Below, piece by piece: positions 10,774 to 23,159 of a DNA stretch of 64,000 nt (the first letter of the stretch is position 1; each line of letters opens with the position of its first letter). Both the position numbers and the translations under genes were made by a program. The stretch is from assembly GCA_003008705.1 (NCBI GenBank), contig PDUO01000070.1, positions 127,206 to 191,205 of the forward strand, read 5' to 3'. The notes beneath the pieces are model-generated. The model ran no database searches. It was given only the letters and a program-made list of their open reading frames with translations, and was not told the origin of the DNA. The DNA comes from Pezicula radicicola (lineage: Eukaryota > Ascomycota > Leotiomycetes > Helotiales > Dermateaceae).

Positions 10774-12979
10774 ATGCTTTCATTTGTTAGGTGCGATGTC
10801 TTGATGACATTGCTTTCTTTCGGCGCTCTTGGGTTGGCGTTGAGTGGGAAAAGGAGCGAATATGCTGTGAAGGAGACACATCACGTTCCGAGACAGTGGT
10901 CAAGAATACAAACGGCTCCCAAAGATCATTTAATACAGCTGCAGATTGCACTCAAACAGAGTCAGTTTAGTGAGCTTGAGAGGCATCTCTATGAGGGTAT
11001 GCATTGCTATTGGCCATTTGCCAAGCCACTACTAATCACGTGTAGTATCTGATCCTAGTCACGTGCGCTATGGGCAACATCTCTCACAGGTTCGTAGTTC
11101 CAGTTTCATCTTGTCATCTGTTGATTGTCTTGGGTGCTGTATGAATTACCAAAAGAAGCATTGCTAATACCGAAGTCCCAAATAGGAAGACGTGCATGAT
11201 TTGGTAAAGCCTTCTTCAGAAGCACTGAGCCAAGTCCATGAGTGGCTTGAATCTTGCAATGTCACACAAAGTCAATTAGAGTATACGCCAGCAAAAGACT
11301 GGATCAAAGTTACTCTTCCAGTTGAAACCATTGAGCGTCTATTGGATACAGAGTACTCTGTCTTCCAGCATCGAGACGATGGAACTCACTTAGTGCGAAC
11401 TACACAATGGTCTCTACCAATGTATCTACATGAACACATCGATGCAATCCAACCAACAAATTCATTCTTTCGACCGGGTGCGAAGAGGAATCAAGTAATG
11501 AGGGTTGAAGACATTGAGGACTTAGCCGGAGGGACGACGCCAAGTGACGGTACTTTGGCGAAAGTCTGCAATGTCACTGCTGTTACACCTGACTGTCTTC
11601 GGACACTCTATGGTAATACCACCTTTATTTCCATTATAAAATGCCAAGCTTATGATAAATAGGAACGATTAATTACACGCCAGCAGCACTTGGCAAAAAC
11701 CAAATCGCTCTTACCAACTACCTAGGCGAAGTAAATAACCGCTCCGACGTCTCAATATTCCTACAAAAATACCGTCCTGAAGCCGTTTCTGCAGCACAAA
11801 ACTTCACAACTATTGTTATCGATAACGGAGATAATAATCAGAATTTGGAAAACAGTACCGAGCTGAAAGCAGGCAAAGATCTCGAAGGCAACTTGGACGC
11901 TGAGACCATTATCGGGATTACTTATCCTACAAAACTGACCACATACAATGTGGGAGGTAGCCCACCGTTCATACCCGACGACCTTACGCCCAGTAATACG
12001 AATGAGCCGTATTTGACTTGGTTGCAGTATACGTTGAATCAAACGAATGACCAGATCCCACAGGTCATCTCGACCAGTTATGGGGATAATGAACAGACTA
12101 TTCCAATGTCATATGCGACGGCTGTATGCAATAGCTTTGCACAATTGGGAGTTAGAGGCGTGACTGTTCTATTTGCTAGCGGTGATAATGGAGTTGGTCC
12201 AGCTGATGACTGCTTTACAAACGATGGACAGAACACGACTACATTCTTGCCAGCGTTCCCTGCAGGTTGTGTAAGTCCTCCTTCCTTACTGTCTCTATAC
12301 CTAAACTTGCTAATTTTGAGTTTTTTTTATAGCCCTACGTAACAACAGTCGGTGGTACAAAGAATGTTGATCCCGAAATTGTGGCATTTGATGATGCAAA
12401 TGGTTTCGTTTCCGGCGGCGGCTTCAGCAATTATTTCGCACGGCCCTATTATCAAGACGGCGTCGTTCCGGCTTATGTGACCAGTCTTGGGGATCAGTTC
12501 AGTGGTCTTTACAATGGCTCTGGACGAGGGTATCCAGATATAGCTGCCCAAGGATTTCGGTTCCTGACTGTTTGGAACGGGACGACTGTTGGTCTGGATG
12601 GTACTAGGTAAGTACCAATCTTCCCTCTAAACACAATCATCCGTCTGATATACCCTCCTCATCCATCCCTTCCAACTCCCTCCAATTAAACAATTCTAAC
12701 ACGAAACCCCCAAACAGCGCAGCAACACCAACAGCAGCCTCCATAATATCCCTCGTAAACGACGCCCTCCTCGCAGCCGGTAAACCCGTCCTTGGTTTCA
12801 TGAACCCTTGGCTCTACTCAACCGGCTACAAAGCATTCACCGATGTCACCAGCGGCTCAGCCATCGGTTGTAACACCACAGGATTTCCAGCTGCTACAGG
12901 CTGGGATGCCGTTACTGGATTCGGAACCCCATATTTTCCCAGGGTGCAAGCTGCTGCGTTAGGAAATGGTATTTGGTAG
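10774..12979 (+). CDS. secreted tripeptidyl peptidase, sedolisin family S53
   Basis: Six exons: 10774-10996, 11046-11089, 11186-11612, 11663-12270, 12333-12607 and 12718-12979; 612 residues. A signal peptide (about residues 8-22) is followed by a pro-domain to about residue 190, as in fungal sedolisins. The catalytic domain shows the Glu/Asp pair in LEGNLDAE, the oxyanion Asp in ASGDNG, and the nucleophile Ser in GTSAATP, whose codon spans the fifth intron. The C-terminal calcium-site region, with DVTSGS and GWDAVTGFG, is complete. Sedolisins are acid-active serine-carboxyl peptidases that take tripeptides from protein N-termini; this one should be secreted as a zymogen. All joins keep conserved blocks in frame. 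The 44-base exon 2 is short but fits the pro-domain alignment. Confidence 0.92.
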
Positions 12980-13872
12980 GCCTTCTTTTTTTTTTACTAT
13001 ATCTCCTTCTTTTCTCGGGTGGGGGGGATTCCCTTTTTGGAGGGTGGTGTCTATGGCGTTGTTGTTATTTTTTTCCAAGACTTGCTGGCCTCGTTGTTTG
13101 GAAACTTTTTTTTTGTGTGTGTTCTATTTCTTTTGGTTAGTGGAATAATGATTTAATGATTTTTTATTTATTTAGTCGTAACTTTGTGTCGTCGCCGTTG
13201 CGTGCTGTACTTGCAGCTATATTTGTTACTGGGTTTGTAACGATTATATAAAAAAGAGCATTTAACTGCGTTCGATTTGTCGCAATAGAAATACATCTGG
13301 CTTAGATACAGATAATATTTGCTAAGCATGAAGACTGGCTTAGTGATTGTGTGAACTTATTCCAGGAGCTGAAAGCTGTAGATTTAAATTTAGGGGAAGA
13401 GTTGTATATATAGTGTCAGATAGAGGGGCATGCATCGGGCTTACCACTTTGGGAATGCCCGAGGTTTGCTCGGAAAGTACCTATCGTGGTAATTGTAAGA
13501 AAAATATATAATTAATACTATAGACTGGCAAATTGAGTCTAGAAGACTCGAATTCTCAACAGCATTACTATTGTTGAATGTAGCAAAGAATCTCTAAATT
13601 TTACGATCTGGGACTGGTTAGCAAATTCAGGATCATATTGATGTCGCTTGACGAGGAAACAGTTCAGTGGCATCAATAGATTCACTACCAACAAAGCTAA
13701 ATAGTGCAAAGACAATACGTCAACACTCTCATAGCTGCAATTCAAGGCACTGCTTTGCCAGCACATCATCTACAGTGATTCCTCCGCGTTGACAAGCGTG
13801 ATGATTTAGATAATAGTTGGATATATATAGTGTATTACGCCTACCATAAATACTTTAGTTCTAAACTTGTCA
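12980..13872. other. convergent 3' region
   Basis: Lies between the 3' ends of the sedolisin and the Zn2Cys6 regulator. Poly-T and poly-G runs just after 12980 look like 3' UTR. No gene is supported. Confidence 0.5.
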
Positions 13873-16676
13873 TTAAATCCACCCTGCATCCCCCTGAAGA
13901 ATCATATCAGCATCCAGAAATGCATTTTGAGTATATTCAGAAAGAAAATCGTCGACAGACTGGCTAACATATTGAGAGAAATCAGTCTCGGTTAAGAAAT
14001 CACCAGCCGACGTGGACGGAATGTCGAAATTTGTAGCTGTTACTGGTATTGTGAGATTCACATTACCAGAACCTGGTGTTAATGATTGCTGATTGTATGC
14101 TATTTAATGTTAGATATAAGTATAAGATGGTGAGGAGGCCAAGGAAATAATTCCTAGAGTAAAGAGTCTCACAGAAGTTTAAAGCACTAGTGACGTGGTG
14201 TTGACTTACTTAGAGAATCAAAAGCCGCAAGTAATCCTCGTAGACAATGACGAGCTTTACGACTCATTAAGCTCGTCCTCTCCACTGCCTGGAAAGTCTG
14301 CATGCTAGAGTCGACTGTTCCTCTTACTTCAGCGACACTTATGTTTCCACTAGCAACTATATCTCCGTAGTGTTTGCAAATGAGAAGAATTGAAAATAGG
14401 TGTAAAATGACGGTTAACACTATTTAATGTCAGCATTCACCGCTGTCGTGGTCGATATAGCAGAGATTAAATCACTTACTTGTATAGTTTGCGAACCACC
14501 AAGTGGCATTACAATCGAAGAATAACCCTCCATTTGCAGATACGCCTTTGATGATATTTCGTAGTGCATTAGCAGCTGCAAAATCGGTTTTGATCACCGG
14601 AATAACGATTTCAAACAACAGGCTGACTTCTCTATCATCCTGTTCTTTATCGAGGCTCTCGTGGAGAAAAGTGGTCAGGACAGGGCGGTTGATCAGAAGG
14701 GTGATGGCGTGGTAGTGAAAAGATAGCAATATTTGGAATCTTTGAGAATCTGAGGATGTGGAAACAAGTTGGCTGGAGTCGATGTCCGAGATGATGCTAC
14801 AGAATGTTGATACACTCTTCCTCCATCGTTCGAGCTGCCATATGAGGTGAAATCGTTTACCGATTAATTCTTCAAGGTCAATTTCATCGGATGTATCAAT
14901 GTTATGAGCGTATAAAGAGGCTATTGCTGAGCCTTGTATGGAGTGTAGGTCACTGAATGAAAGTCAGTGGTCAGGGTAAGTAAGAGGTAGACTCAGTACA
15001 CACATCATATAATTGAAATATAGTAAGCTGTTGATATGACCTGAATTGGGCAGGGACGTTATGTATGATACGGCGTGTGGATCTTGCGGGGCCTTGGTTC
15101 GAATATGCTCTGGCGGAATCAAGTACGGACGGCCCAACGCTGCACTGAGGTATCTGAAATATGATTAGCTACTGGGACATACGTAAAATTGTTTGGACTG
15201 ATTTCATACCTGTCTTGATTGATGACAGCGTACCACAGACGTTTACGAAGCTCGCATTCATGAACTCCATATTCTTCGTAAGAAACAGGTGAATGGAGTC
15301 CAAGTTGAAATGCGGCTTTGACGGTGGTGGCATGGTAAGTCCAGCTCGCTATGGAGCGCTGATTATTCTGCTGGAAACTACAAAGTAAAAGTAGTGCTTG
15401 GACTTTGATGAAGTTAGCCACGATGCTAGGAGGAACAAACTTGATTACCAACCTAATGGTATGCCAGATCCTCTGAGGGTCTTCTCATCCAAAAAAGCTA
15501 GCGTTTGAGTATAAAAGCTTCCTGCGGCGCGTCCCCTGCGCATAGTTACTGAGGCATGTGCGCATATAATGGACAATAAGGCACGTCTAGGCCGAGAAAG
15601 CTGGAGCAAGTCCTCTTGACGGACGCTGCTATTATATTCAGATAGTACCGTTGACTTGCCAACATAGGGGAGCACTGCCCCGGCTGTAGAAAAGAATTGG
15701 TTGACCAGGATGTTTACGTTGCGGTGGTCCAGTAGACTACTATTGGCATCAAAAAAGTTTTGGTCGGCTGGAATCCTTACACTCTCGTCCTGAATTGGGG
15801 TTACTTGACTTGGGGATGCAGGCCTGGTAAGTGTCTGATAATTCCTCATCGGTCCATGCGTGTCGTCTTGTTTCGAAGGCAAATGGATGCGAGTGGTACG
15901 GGCAAATATACCACAAATTGTACGAAAGAGTCTGTGGTTTGAGCTCGGTCCTAAAGGATTGAACTCATCAGCAAGATATCAATGGTACATTGAAGCAAGA
16001 TAGAGCTGTATCTTACCAAAGTAACCTATGTTCGGTTCTGGCGAATCATCAAACACGGCTGTGGCAAGTGTATCTACCTGGCCTTCAGTAATTTCACCAT
16101 GACTTGTTTGATTGTCTGAGCCGACGACTGACATAGACTTCGGTTGATTACTAACTTTAGAAGCTGAAGTACTTGGGGGGTCTTTGGTAGCTCTATTGGT
16201 AGAAATCGATGTATCTTTAGGCAAAGCACGCGACATAGACTTCAACTTGCTCTCGAGTTCCTTTACTCGCTTTGTCAGATCAAGGTAGCTGCTATTTATC
16301 ATTAGCGCCTCATCAATCAACACTTGCATTTCGCTGAACTCTTGTCATAAAATCATTAATACGCTTACCTTCGGCCAACATGGCGCTTTCCAGGCGATGA
16401 AGCCTCTTCGTAAATGCACTCAGATGGAAGCTGAGCGCAGGGCGAGCAAACAGGCCGTAACCCATCACACTGTAGGAAGAGTCAATCTCTCGATATCTAA
16501 GTACTAAGAAGATGAGACTCCCTTACGCGTGATTTTCGATGTCTGCATGATGAACATGCTATCTCTACTCGTCGACGCTTTTGCGGCAAATCCACAATAG
16601 CAGCAGAAAGATGCAGAGGGTGCGAATGTTGCGAAGACAGCCCATTATCCAATAGTGGTTGAAGATTGCTTTGCAT
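13873..16676 (-). CDS. Zn2Cys6 fungal-specific transcription factor
   Basis: Nine exons: 16676-16527, 16469-16369, 16333-16017, 15950-15453, 15402-15210, 15153-15004, 14952-14480, 14419-14210 and 14099-13873; 772 residues. The binuclear cluster is C41-x2-C44-x6-C51-x6-C58-x2-C61-x6-C68, split by intron 1. A short coiled coil follows (about 90-115), as is usual for dimerisation. The middle homology region contains GYFGPSS, VQALLLL and the DRYLSAALGRPYLIPPEH block, rebuilt across intron 5; the tail ends in acidic and Gln/Ser stretches that could activate. Intron 4 is not obvious: a GT at 15452 and AG at 15403 with a GCTAAC branch point restores the VQALLLL block. By position it is a candidate regulator of the P450 and MFS genes next door; that is inference. 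Confidence 0.9.
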
Positions 16677-16977
16677 TATCTAAGTTTGAGGGTTGCCTTT
16701 TCAAAGATGTGTGAGTCGTCGTTGCAATGCAGTAGAAATAGGTGTGTGCAGGATACTCCGCAAAGGCCTCGGTTAATGAATATGATGCTACCTACCCCAC
16801 CTCTATGGATTATACTTTCGTGTAAGGCATTCTCTGCACATAGAGCACCATTAAGATAATATTGTTGGGAATTGTGCTTACAAATCAAGAAACTGATCGA
16901 AATCTTGGCATACGTCTTATAAACTCCGACACTTCCATTGTCTTGATTTGATTATGTCATTACCCCAAACATACGAA

Positions 16978-17033
16978 GGTCCAAGCGTTTTAGCTGTGAA
17001 ATGGATTGATTTAGGTGAAGAAACGCTTGGACC
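16978..17033. repeat. 13-base perfect inverted repeat between regulator and P450
   Basis: GGTCCAAGCGTTT (16978-16990) pairs with AAACGCTTGGACC (17021-17033) across 30 bases. Further out, ATACGAA (16971-16977) and TTCGTAT add a second, more widely spaced pair. It lies upstream of the regulator start and downstream of the P450 end, so it could be a regulatory or terminator-like structure, or a miniature element. Confidence 0.5.
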
Positions 17034-17255
17034 AAGCCCATTACTTTAAAACTCGGCCTTCGTATAGGCATGTAAATTATTATCACGAGAACAATTTTAG
17101 ACTCGCGTCATTTCACGGAAGTAAAAGGCTAAATAACAGCTAAGTATTAGGGTACCTCCTCACTTTTTTCTTTTGTAGGTAAGAGGTCTAGCACTACATG
17201 GTCCATAATCCAGGTCCAATATGTAAACACAATAACATGAAAAGAGCCAATATGC

Positions 17256-19122
17256 TTAACCCTTGACTATAGCTCGTTGTCTAGCACGTACAAGTAATGG
17301 CCCTTCAAGCTCACTTATACCAACACTAATCATGCTAGGAATAGCCCCTCGGAAAACGCCGTCGTCTACCTTTGTCTTTTCGGTAGCATCAGCCAGCTCA
17401 AATTCAAACTCCTTCAGTAAAGTGCTTGACAACTTGTAGATATTCGACTGCGCAACCGTCTTGCCGATACACTGACGACCACCCAGCCCAAAATGCATCA
17501 AGTATCTAGCCCGCTGAGCCAGTTCTGGTTTTTCCCATCGTGCTGGGTTGAAGTCATTGTGATCGTCACCCCACACTTCGGGATTATGGTGGAAAGCGTG
17601 GTTACAAACGGCAACTGATGTCTGATTCATGATTAGAAACTTTTTGGACAAGTCCACAAAGAGAATTCCACAAATTTAGTGCCGAGACGATGATTGAATA
17701 AGCTAATGGCAGGACTTACTCCTTGTTTGATATGTCTTCCTGCGATCATGATCCCATCAGGCGCTGTAACACGCCGAGCTAAAGGCATTGTAAACACAGG
17801 CGTGATTCGGAAGTTTTCACGAATGCAGAGACGAAGGTATGGGAGAGAAGATTCTAACGTTGTAACCGAGTAAGCATGTTGGTCTGGATTCAAGGGCGGA
17901 AGATTATCATCCACTTCCGCCACACATTTCGCCATTTCTTCTGGTGTATGTAGTAGATGATAGAAGAGTAATGCGGTTGTAGCGCTAGTAGTATGCGTTC
18001 CAGCAATTCTGATAGAAGTGATATTAGTAGATGCTAGAAATCATGACAGGATAAATATGCGACACCACTTACATGAACCCAAAAGCTTCGGTTTCGAGGT
18101 CTTGTTGCGTCAACTTCTCTCCCGTATCTGGGTGTCTGGCTAAAATCAAGTTGGTTAAAATATCCTGCCGTTGTCCTGACCCGCTAGTTTCGTTCGCTTT
18201 GGCATCCTGTAACGACTGTATTCGTCTCCGAACACACTGAGATGCAAGTTCTGCACAGTCTGCTCGACCTTTGAACAGACGTTGTAAGCTTTTGATAGGG
18301 ATTTTAGGAAGCCATCTCTTCAAGGTAAAGGTCATCCGTGGCCATGCACCAGTAGCTGCTGCAAGTAAACTATGCTCTTTGACTGGTGGAACAAGTGACT
18401 CATCATCGGCAACTTGAACCCCGAAAGATTGGCTAAAGGCTAGTTCCCCAAGGACGTCGATTGTGTAGTAATGGAGAACCTTTTTCAGATCGAAAGCCTC
18501 GTTTTGACGAGCGAAAGACGCAATTTTGTCCTTGAGGATCTGGATGTTCCGATCCATGTACTGCTCCATGTTTTTAACATACGAGATGGAGAAGCTGTAA
18601 GACATGTCTGTACGAGTTAGCAAAGAAATGCGATAGAAAAGACTGGATGGGGGGAAATACGTCGTCTTCTGATAGAGTGCATCTTTTCGGCCTATCGTTA
18701 GCAAGATGAGAATGAATGCATATGTATGAACTTACTGCTTCATCTCGCATACCAAAAACATTCGGGTGACTGGAACCATACGCATCGTAGAACTCAGTCT
18801 TTGGTAAAGTTCTACCCCCTTTCTGGTAAAGCAGAGGGATTGCATCTTCAGTCGTGACGCTGAGCTTATCGGGACCATAGCGAACAAATGGGCCATACTT
18901 CTCATGCAATTCGGTGAGGTGATATGGCTGCTTGAGTGTTAAGAATTGCCTAACTTGCCAAAGGTCCGTGACAGATGCTAAAAAAGGGCCAGGATAGCAA
19001 GCCAGGGGATGGAAGAAGCGTTGATAGATGACATATCCGATGCTTGTAAGGAATATGATAAAGGCCAAAAGAGTTAATGCGGATGCGGGAGAGCAGATTA
19101 GGTCGACGATGAAGGAGCTCAT
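17256..19122 (-). CDS. cytochrome P450 monooxygenase
   Basis: Five exons: 19122-18736, 18682-18661, 18607-18073, 18008-17720 and 17621-17256; 532 residues. An N-terminal membrane anchor (about 12-33) and a Pro-rich hinge (HPLACYPGPF) indicate an ER enzyme. The I-helix motif is AGTHTTS, with His320 where many P450s have Asp or Glu. The K-helix ENFR, the PERF-like NPARW and the heme loop FGLGGRQCIGK with ligand Cys462 are intact. Exon 2 is only 22 bases but is required to keep the RDEAMHSIRRRHMSYSFS block in frame. Fungal P450s of this general type hydroxylate aromatics, phytoalexins or secondary-metabolite intermediates; the substrate cannot be read here. Its promoter faces the MFS gene. Confidence 0.9.
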
Positions 19123-20647
19123 ACTTTGGTTGGTAATTTAATATAGAATATGGCTTGTTTACAAAGCTGAAGAAATTGCGTATGAACCTTCAGACCATTC
19201 ATTTGGTATGTTTCTATAGAGAATATATATACTTGAATTTCCAATTGACGTTCTAAGGTAGAATGGGACGCACGGAGAGATGATCTGACCAATAGGGTTT
19301 ATGCTTCCCGGTTGCTCCTTGATTGAGACTAATTCCGTTGATCCCTAGCTAGTAAGCGAGCAAAAATCCTACATATTTGCGGAGCGATGGAACCAATCGG
19401 TTTGCTACATCCCTAAGGCGCAGGCTATTTCCTTGTAAACAGTGCGTTATCGATTTTGGCCTTTACAGTACTCTTTTATGCTGCAGCAACTCTCTCTAGG
19501 ATAGCGTTTCTTTAATAATAAATCGACTATAAATTTAAAAAGTTTAAAATTAAAATATGTTATTGCTTATATAGCTGTATTTATTTCCCTAACATACTAT
19601 AAAAAAATTTCCTAGAATTAAAAGATTTTATTTTTGAAGTTAAGGTATAAGTGTTGCAGTAAAAAAAGTACTGTATCACATCCGCAGTATAACACCACTC
19701 ACTCGGCCTACAAGGACGTGCTTTTGTATATTATAGATCTACTACCTTAATTAACGTCGTTGCTACACGTAACGCGTAAGTCGTGAATCTCCTCTCTAGC
19801 CTCCTCTATTTTAGTGTGATTCTAGTGTAATTCGGAGGTCCTATAGAACTATACTTCATTTGTAGTGTTTGTAGTAAGAGATGAAACCGAAAATTCGTAA
19901 AAATTAAAATTAAAATCAAATGTTAAATCTAGTTTAGCGTAGACTGGCCCTAATCTTCTTGGTTTAATTATAGTTAAATTTATATATAAATAGTAATACC
20001 CTCGGCCTTTGTTGTCTTCTTCCTTCCTTATCTTACCTTACATTGCTTTGTTCTTATATTATACGCTAGAGGCAAAGAATAGACGTTGATTTTAGATATA
20101 GGATATTATCTAGTTAGAGTGCTTTCTTTTTGATATTCGATTATTATTCTTATTCTTATTCAATTTAAACTTGGTCTATGTACACGCGTATTACAGGGAC
20201 TAATAGAACGGGATCAACGTTCCCGTCGCCGCCCGCCGGTAAGGTGCTTAATCCATGTTGTAAGTGGTGTTGTACTGCGGATGTGATAGGCTAAATTCGA
20301 TAACATAATTCGCGCAAAGCACTGTAAACTGTAGTCCAGTACTGTATGCATCGTTATCAGAAAGTGGATGCGTGGGGTTGTGCTACTCCCGCAATGCTAT
20401 CCCCGCCTTCCCCACACTCTCAAATCCGGGGATCGGAAAAGAAGCTTTTGTTTAGGTTTCTTTCGCACATAAGTACCTTGGCATCTACTTACTTACCCCT
20501 TTAGAGAAAATAAGTCTTCCATTTGAAGTTCTGTTTCCTCTTACCTACCAAGGGTTACTTAGTATATTTTCTCATGGGAATAACGAGACTTGCCAAACTC
20601 TAGCTAATTACGACCTCCACCACCACTGCTACCAACAACGTACCAAA
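19123..20647. other. divergent promoter region of P450 and MFS genes
   Basis: 1.5 kb between two divergently read genes. Most is AT-rich and holds the TIR-bounded relic listed separately. The MFS-proximal 350 bases carry pyrimidine-rich stretches before the ATG at 20648. No coding sequence is supported. Confidence 0.6.
19674..20288. mobile_element. TIR-bounded DNA transposon relic or MITE, mariner/pogo-like
   Basis: The 29-base end at 19674-19702 matches the reverse complement of 20260-20288 at 27 positions; both differences are C/T changes. Each end begins with TA, which fits TA target duplication of Tc1/mariner/pogo elements, so the element proper would be 19676-20286 (611 bases). The interior is AT-rich and stop-filled with no transposase remnant I can recognise, so it is either a non-autonomous MITE or a degraded internal deletion. 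Confidence 0.65.
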
Positions 20648-22387
20648 ATGGACAAAGTTGAAGCTCAGAATGTTGATTATCCGGTAAGTTTCCCAGAAGG
20701 TTGGTTCGATCTACAAAAATCTAAAGCCAAGAAACGCCACGAAAGCGATGCAGGAAGTCTTAGAGGGCTAACAACCGACGTAGGCCGAAATTCCCTCCAT
20801 CTCTGATGCCCGTCGAGAGTACCTTCTCGCCCGACACGGAACTTTAGAAATTGAACCCCTGCCAGATATCGACGATGCTGACCCATACAATTGGCCAACT
20901 TGGAAGGTCTGACTTGTATACACCTAGCCGAGATATTCTGCTAACTATTCTCCAGAAAGTCACTAATCTCACCCTCGTTGCATTCCATGCTATGATGGCC
21001 ACTTTCACCGCAGCCGCCATCCAGTCTGCTTTCGTAGACATTGCCCTCGACCTTAATGTCAGCATCCAACGCGCGAGTTATTTGACATCCTTAGTAATTG
21101 CTATTCTTGGCGGCGCACCACTATTCTGGAGACCACTTTCGGAGCGATATGGCCGTCGACCTATCTTTATCTTATCATTAATTGGGAGTTTGGTCGGCAA
21201 CATTGGGTGTGCTCGCAGTCCAACCTACGGGACAATGGGACTCTGTCGAGCAATTACAGCTTTCTTCATTAGTCCTGCCGCCGCCATTGGAACTGCAGTT
21301 GTTTCCGAGACCTTCTTTAAGCACCAACGAGCTCGGTATATGGGTATCTGGACATTGATGGTTACCCTTGGTGTCCCGACTGCGCCATTCATCATGGGCT
21401 TTGTCGCTTTCAGAGTTGGTTATCGGTGGATCTACTGGATACTAGTCTGTGTAGGTGGAGAGCCGTTGAGTATTGTTGGACTTGGACTAATTTTAACCTG
21501 TAGGTTAACGCTGTGCAACTAATCCTCTACGTATTCCTAGGACCAGAAACACGTTATCTTCGCAGTGGACAAGCTGAAGTCCGACAGGTGTCTCCAGAAA
21601 GCAGCCGCAGGCAACAGTATTTTAAATTCGGACGCATCGATCAAACTCCGTTGACGTGGTGGGACTTCGTACAGCCACTTACTCTTGTAACTAGACTCTG
21701 CGTTTTGATTCCAGCAGTCTCTTATTCTATGATTTTCCTTTGGGGTTCAATTATGGTTTCAATTGAGATTCCTCAACTCTATCCCGAGCTCTTTCACTTC
21801 AACACCCAGCAGGTCGGCTTACAGAATATCAGCTTGATCGTGGGTTCACTCATTGGCGAGCAAATTGGGGGGATATTGTCTGATAAATTTATGTGGAGAA
21901 AACAACACAAGATCAAGGGGGCTCCTCAACCAGAATATCGGCTTTGGCTCAGTTACATTGGACACGCACTTACAATTGCTGGCGTAGTTGTCTTTTTGGT
22001 TCAAATCGCAAAGGCAACAGGTAAATGGAATGTAACTCCACTCATCGGAGCTGCAATCGCTGCTGCAGGTAACCAGATTGTAACCACGATTTACATCACA
22101 TACGCCGTAGATTGCTATCGTGAGGAAGCCGCAGCCGTTGGGGTATTTATCACTTTTGTTCGTCAGACTTGGGGTTTTATTGGACCTTTCTGGTATGTTT
22201 GGATGAATATCTGACTATTGCTTAAGATGTATAACTGACCAAATATACTAGGTTCCCCGATTTGATAGCTGATGTGGGTCTTCGAGCAACTGCTGGAATC
22301 GCTACTGGGTTCATGGTTGTATTTAGCATTGTTCCTACAGTTGTACTTCAATTGAAGGGTCGGTCATGGCGCTACAAGGGTGAGTAA
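20648..22387 (+). CDS. MFS transporter, DHA1-like
   Basis: Five exons: 20648-20683, 20784-20906, 20956-21450, 21504-22192 and 22252-22387; 492 residues. The N-terminus has the DADPYNWPTWKK block that precedes TM1 in many fungal drug:H+ antiporters. The A-like loop is PLSERYGRRP between TM2 and TM3, and about twelve hydrophobic segments follow, with a central cytosolic loop rich in Arg/Gln around residues 225-255. It should be a plasma-membrane or vesicular proton-coupled carrier exporting small organic compounds; substrate unknown. Transcribed away from the P450 and regulator, it fits an efflux or product-transport role for that group. The small second exon and the 36-base first exon rest on consensus and frame. 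Confidence 0.88.
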
Positions 22388-23159
22388 GTAACACGGCCGA
22401 TGGCACAGCAGACTTGAAACCTAGGACTTGTAGTACCTATAGATATAGACTATATAGCACTATGTTATACGCTGTACCTCCCTAGAATACAGGCCATAGT
22501 ACACAAACTTACGCTACATTCAAAATAGTAAGTTTGAAATAATTTCGTCTACTTTTCGCTCTAAATTCATATTAGGTTCCGTTTCATGTAGCGTTAGGTA
22601 GGAATCGCTCGGAAAAGGAAGCTCTTTCACACATATGCGAGGCGCTTCTTAGCTTACACATTATCAACATCTGTGCATTAGAGCGTTTCTATCAGGTACT
22701 GTAAAGTGCTCCGTGGAAATCGACATCGACAGGTGACTAGGTCAGTAATAATTGAATTTGAATAACTGACTTGGTATGTATTACTCACTGCTTTGAGTAA
22801 TTCGCTTAACCCAGGAATCTTAATCCATAACCTACTAGGCGCAAGTGGTCACGCACCTACACAATCAAAGCTTGCCATGTATTTCTAAAGAATATTGCTT
22901 TTTCGAGTATGCATATTATGTCGTCCCTTATTTATCTCCTGCTTAGTATATGCGAAGTTGATTCCATATGGAAGTGCCAAGCTTCATATGACCGAGCTGC
23001 CAGTGTTGAGCCTACAGCAACTTTAAGTTTATGTTGAGACATCATAAACATTGATACTACAGATATGCTCACGATGGCAGGGAGTAAATCGCCTGTGTGC
23101 GAGTCAGTAGAAAAGTCAGCCACTGGGCAATGGATAGGACTTTACGAACTAGTGTTGGC
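22388..23159. other. intergenic, no supported gene
   Basis: 3' region of the MFS gene running into the tannase relic. Some of it may be unrecognisably decayed 5' sequence of that relic. Confidence 0.4.

Noticed and set aside
15403..15452. Frameshift in the Zn2Cys6 regulator
   Set aside because: A 50-base intron with GTTGGT donor, GCTAAC branch point and AAAG acceptor restores both frame and the VQALLLL block.
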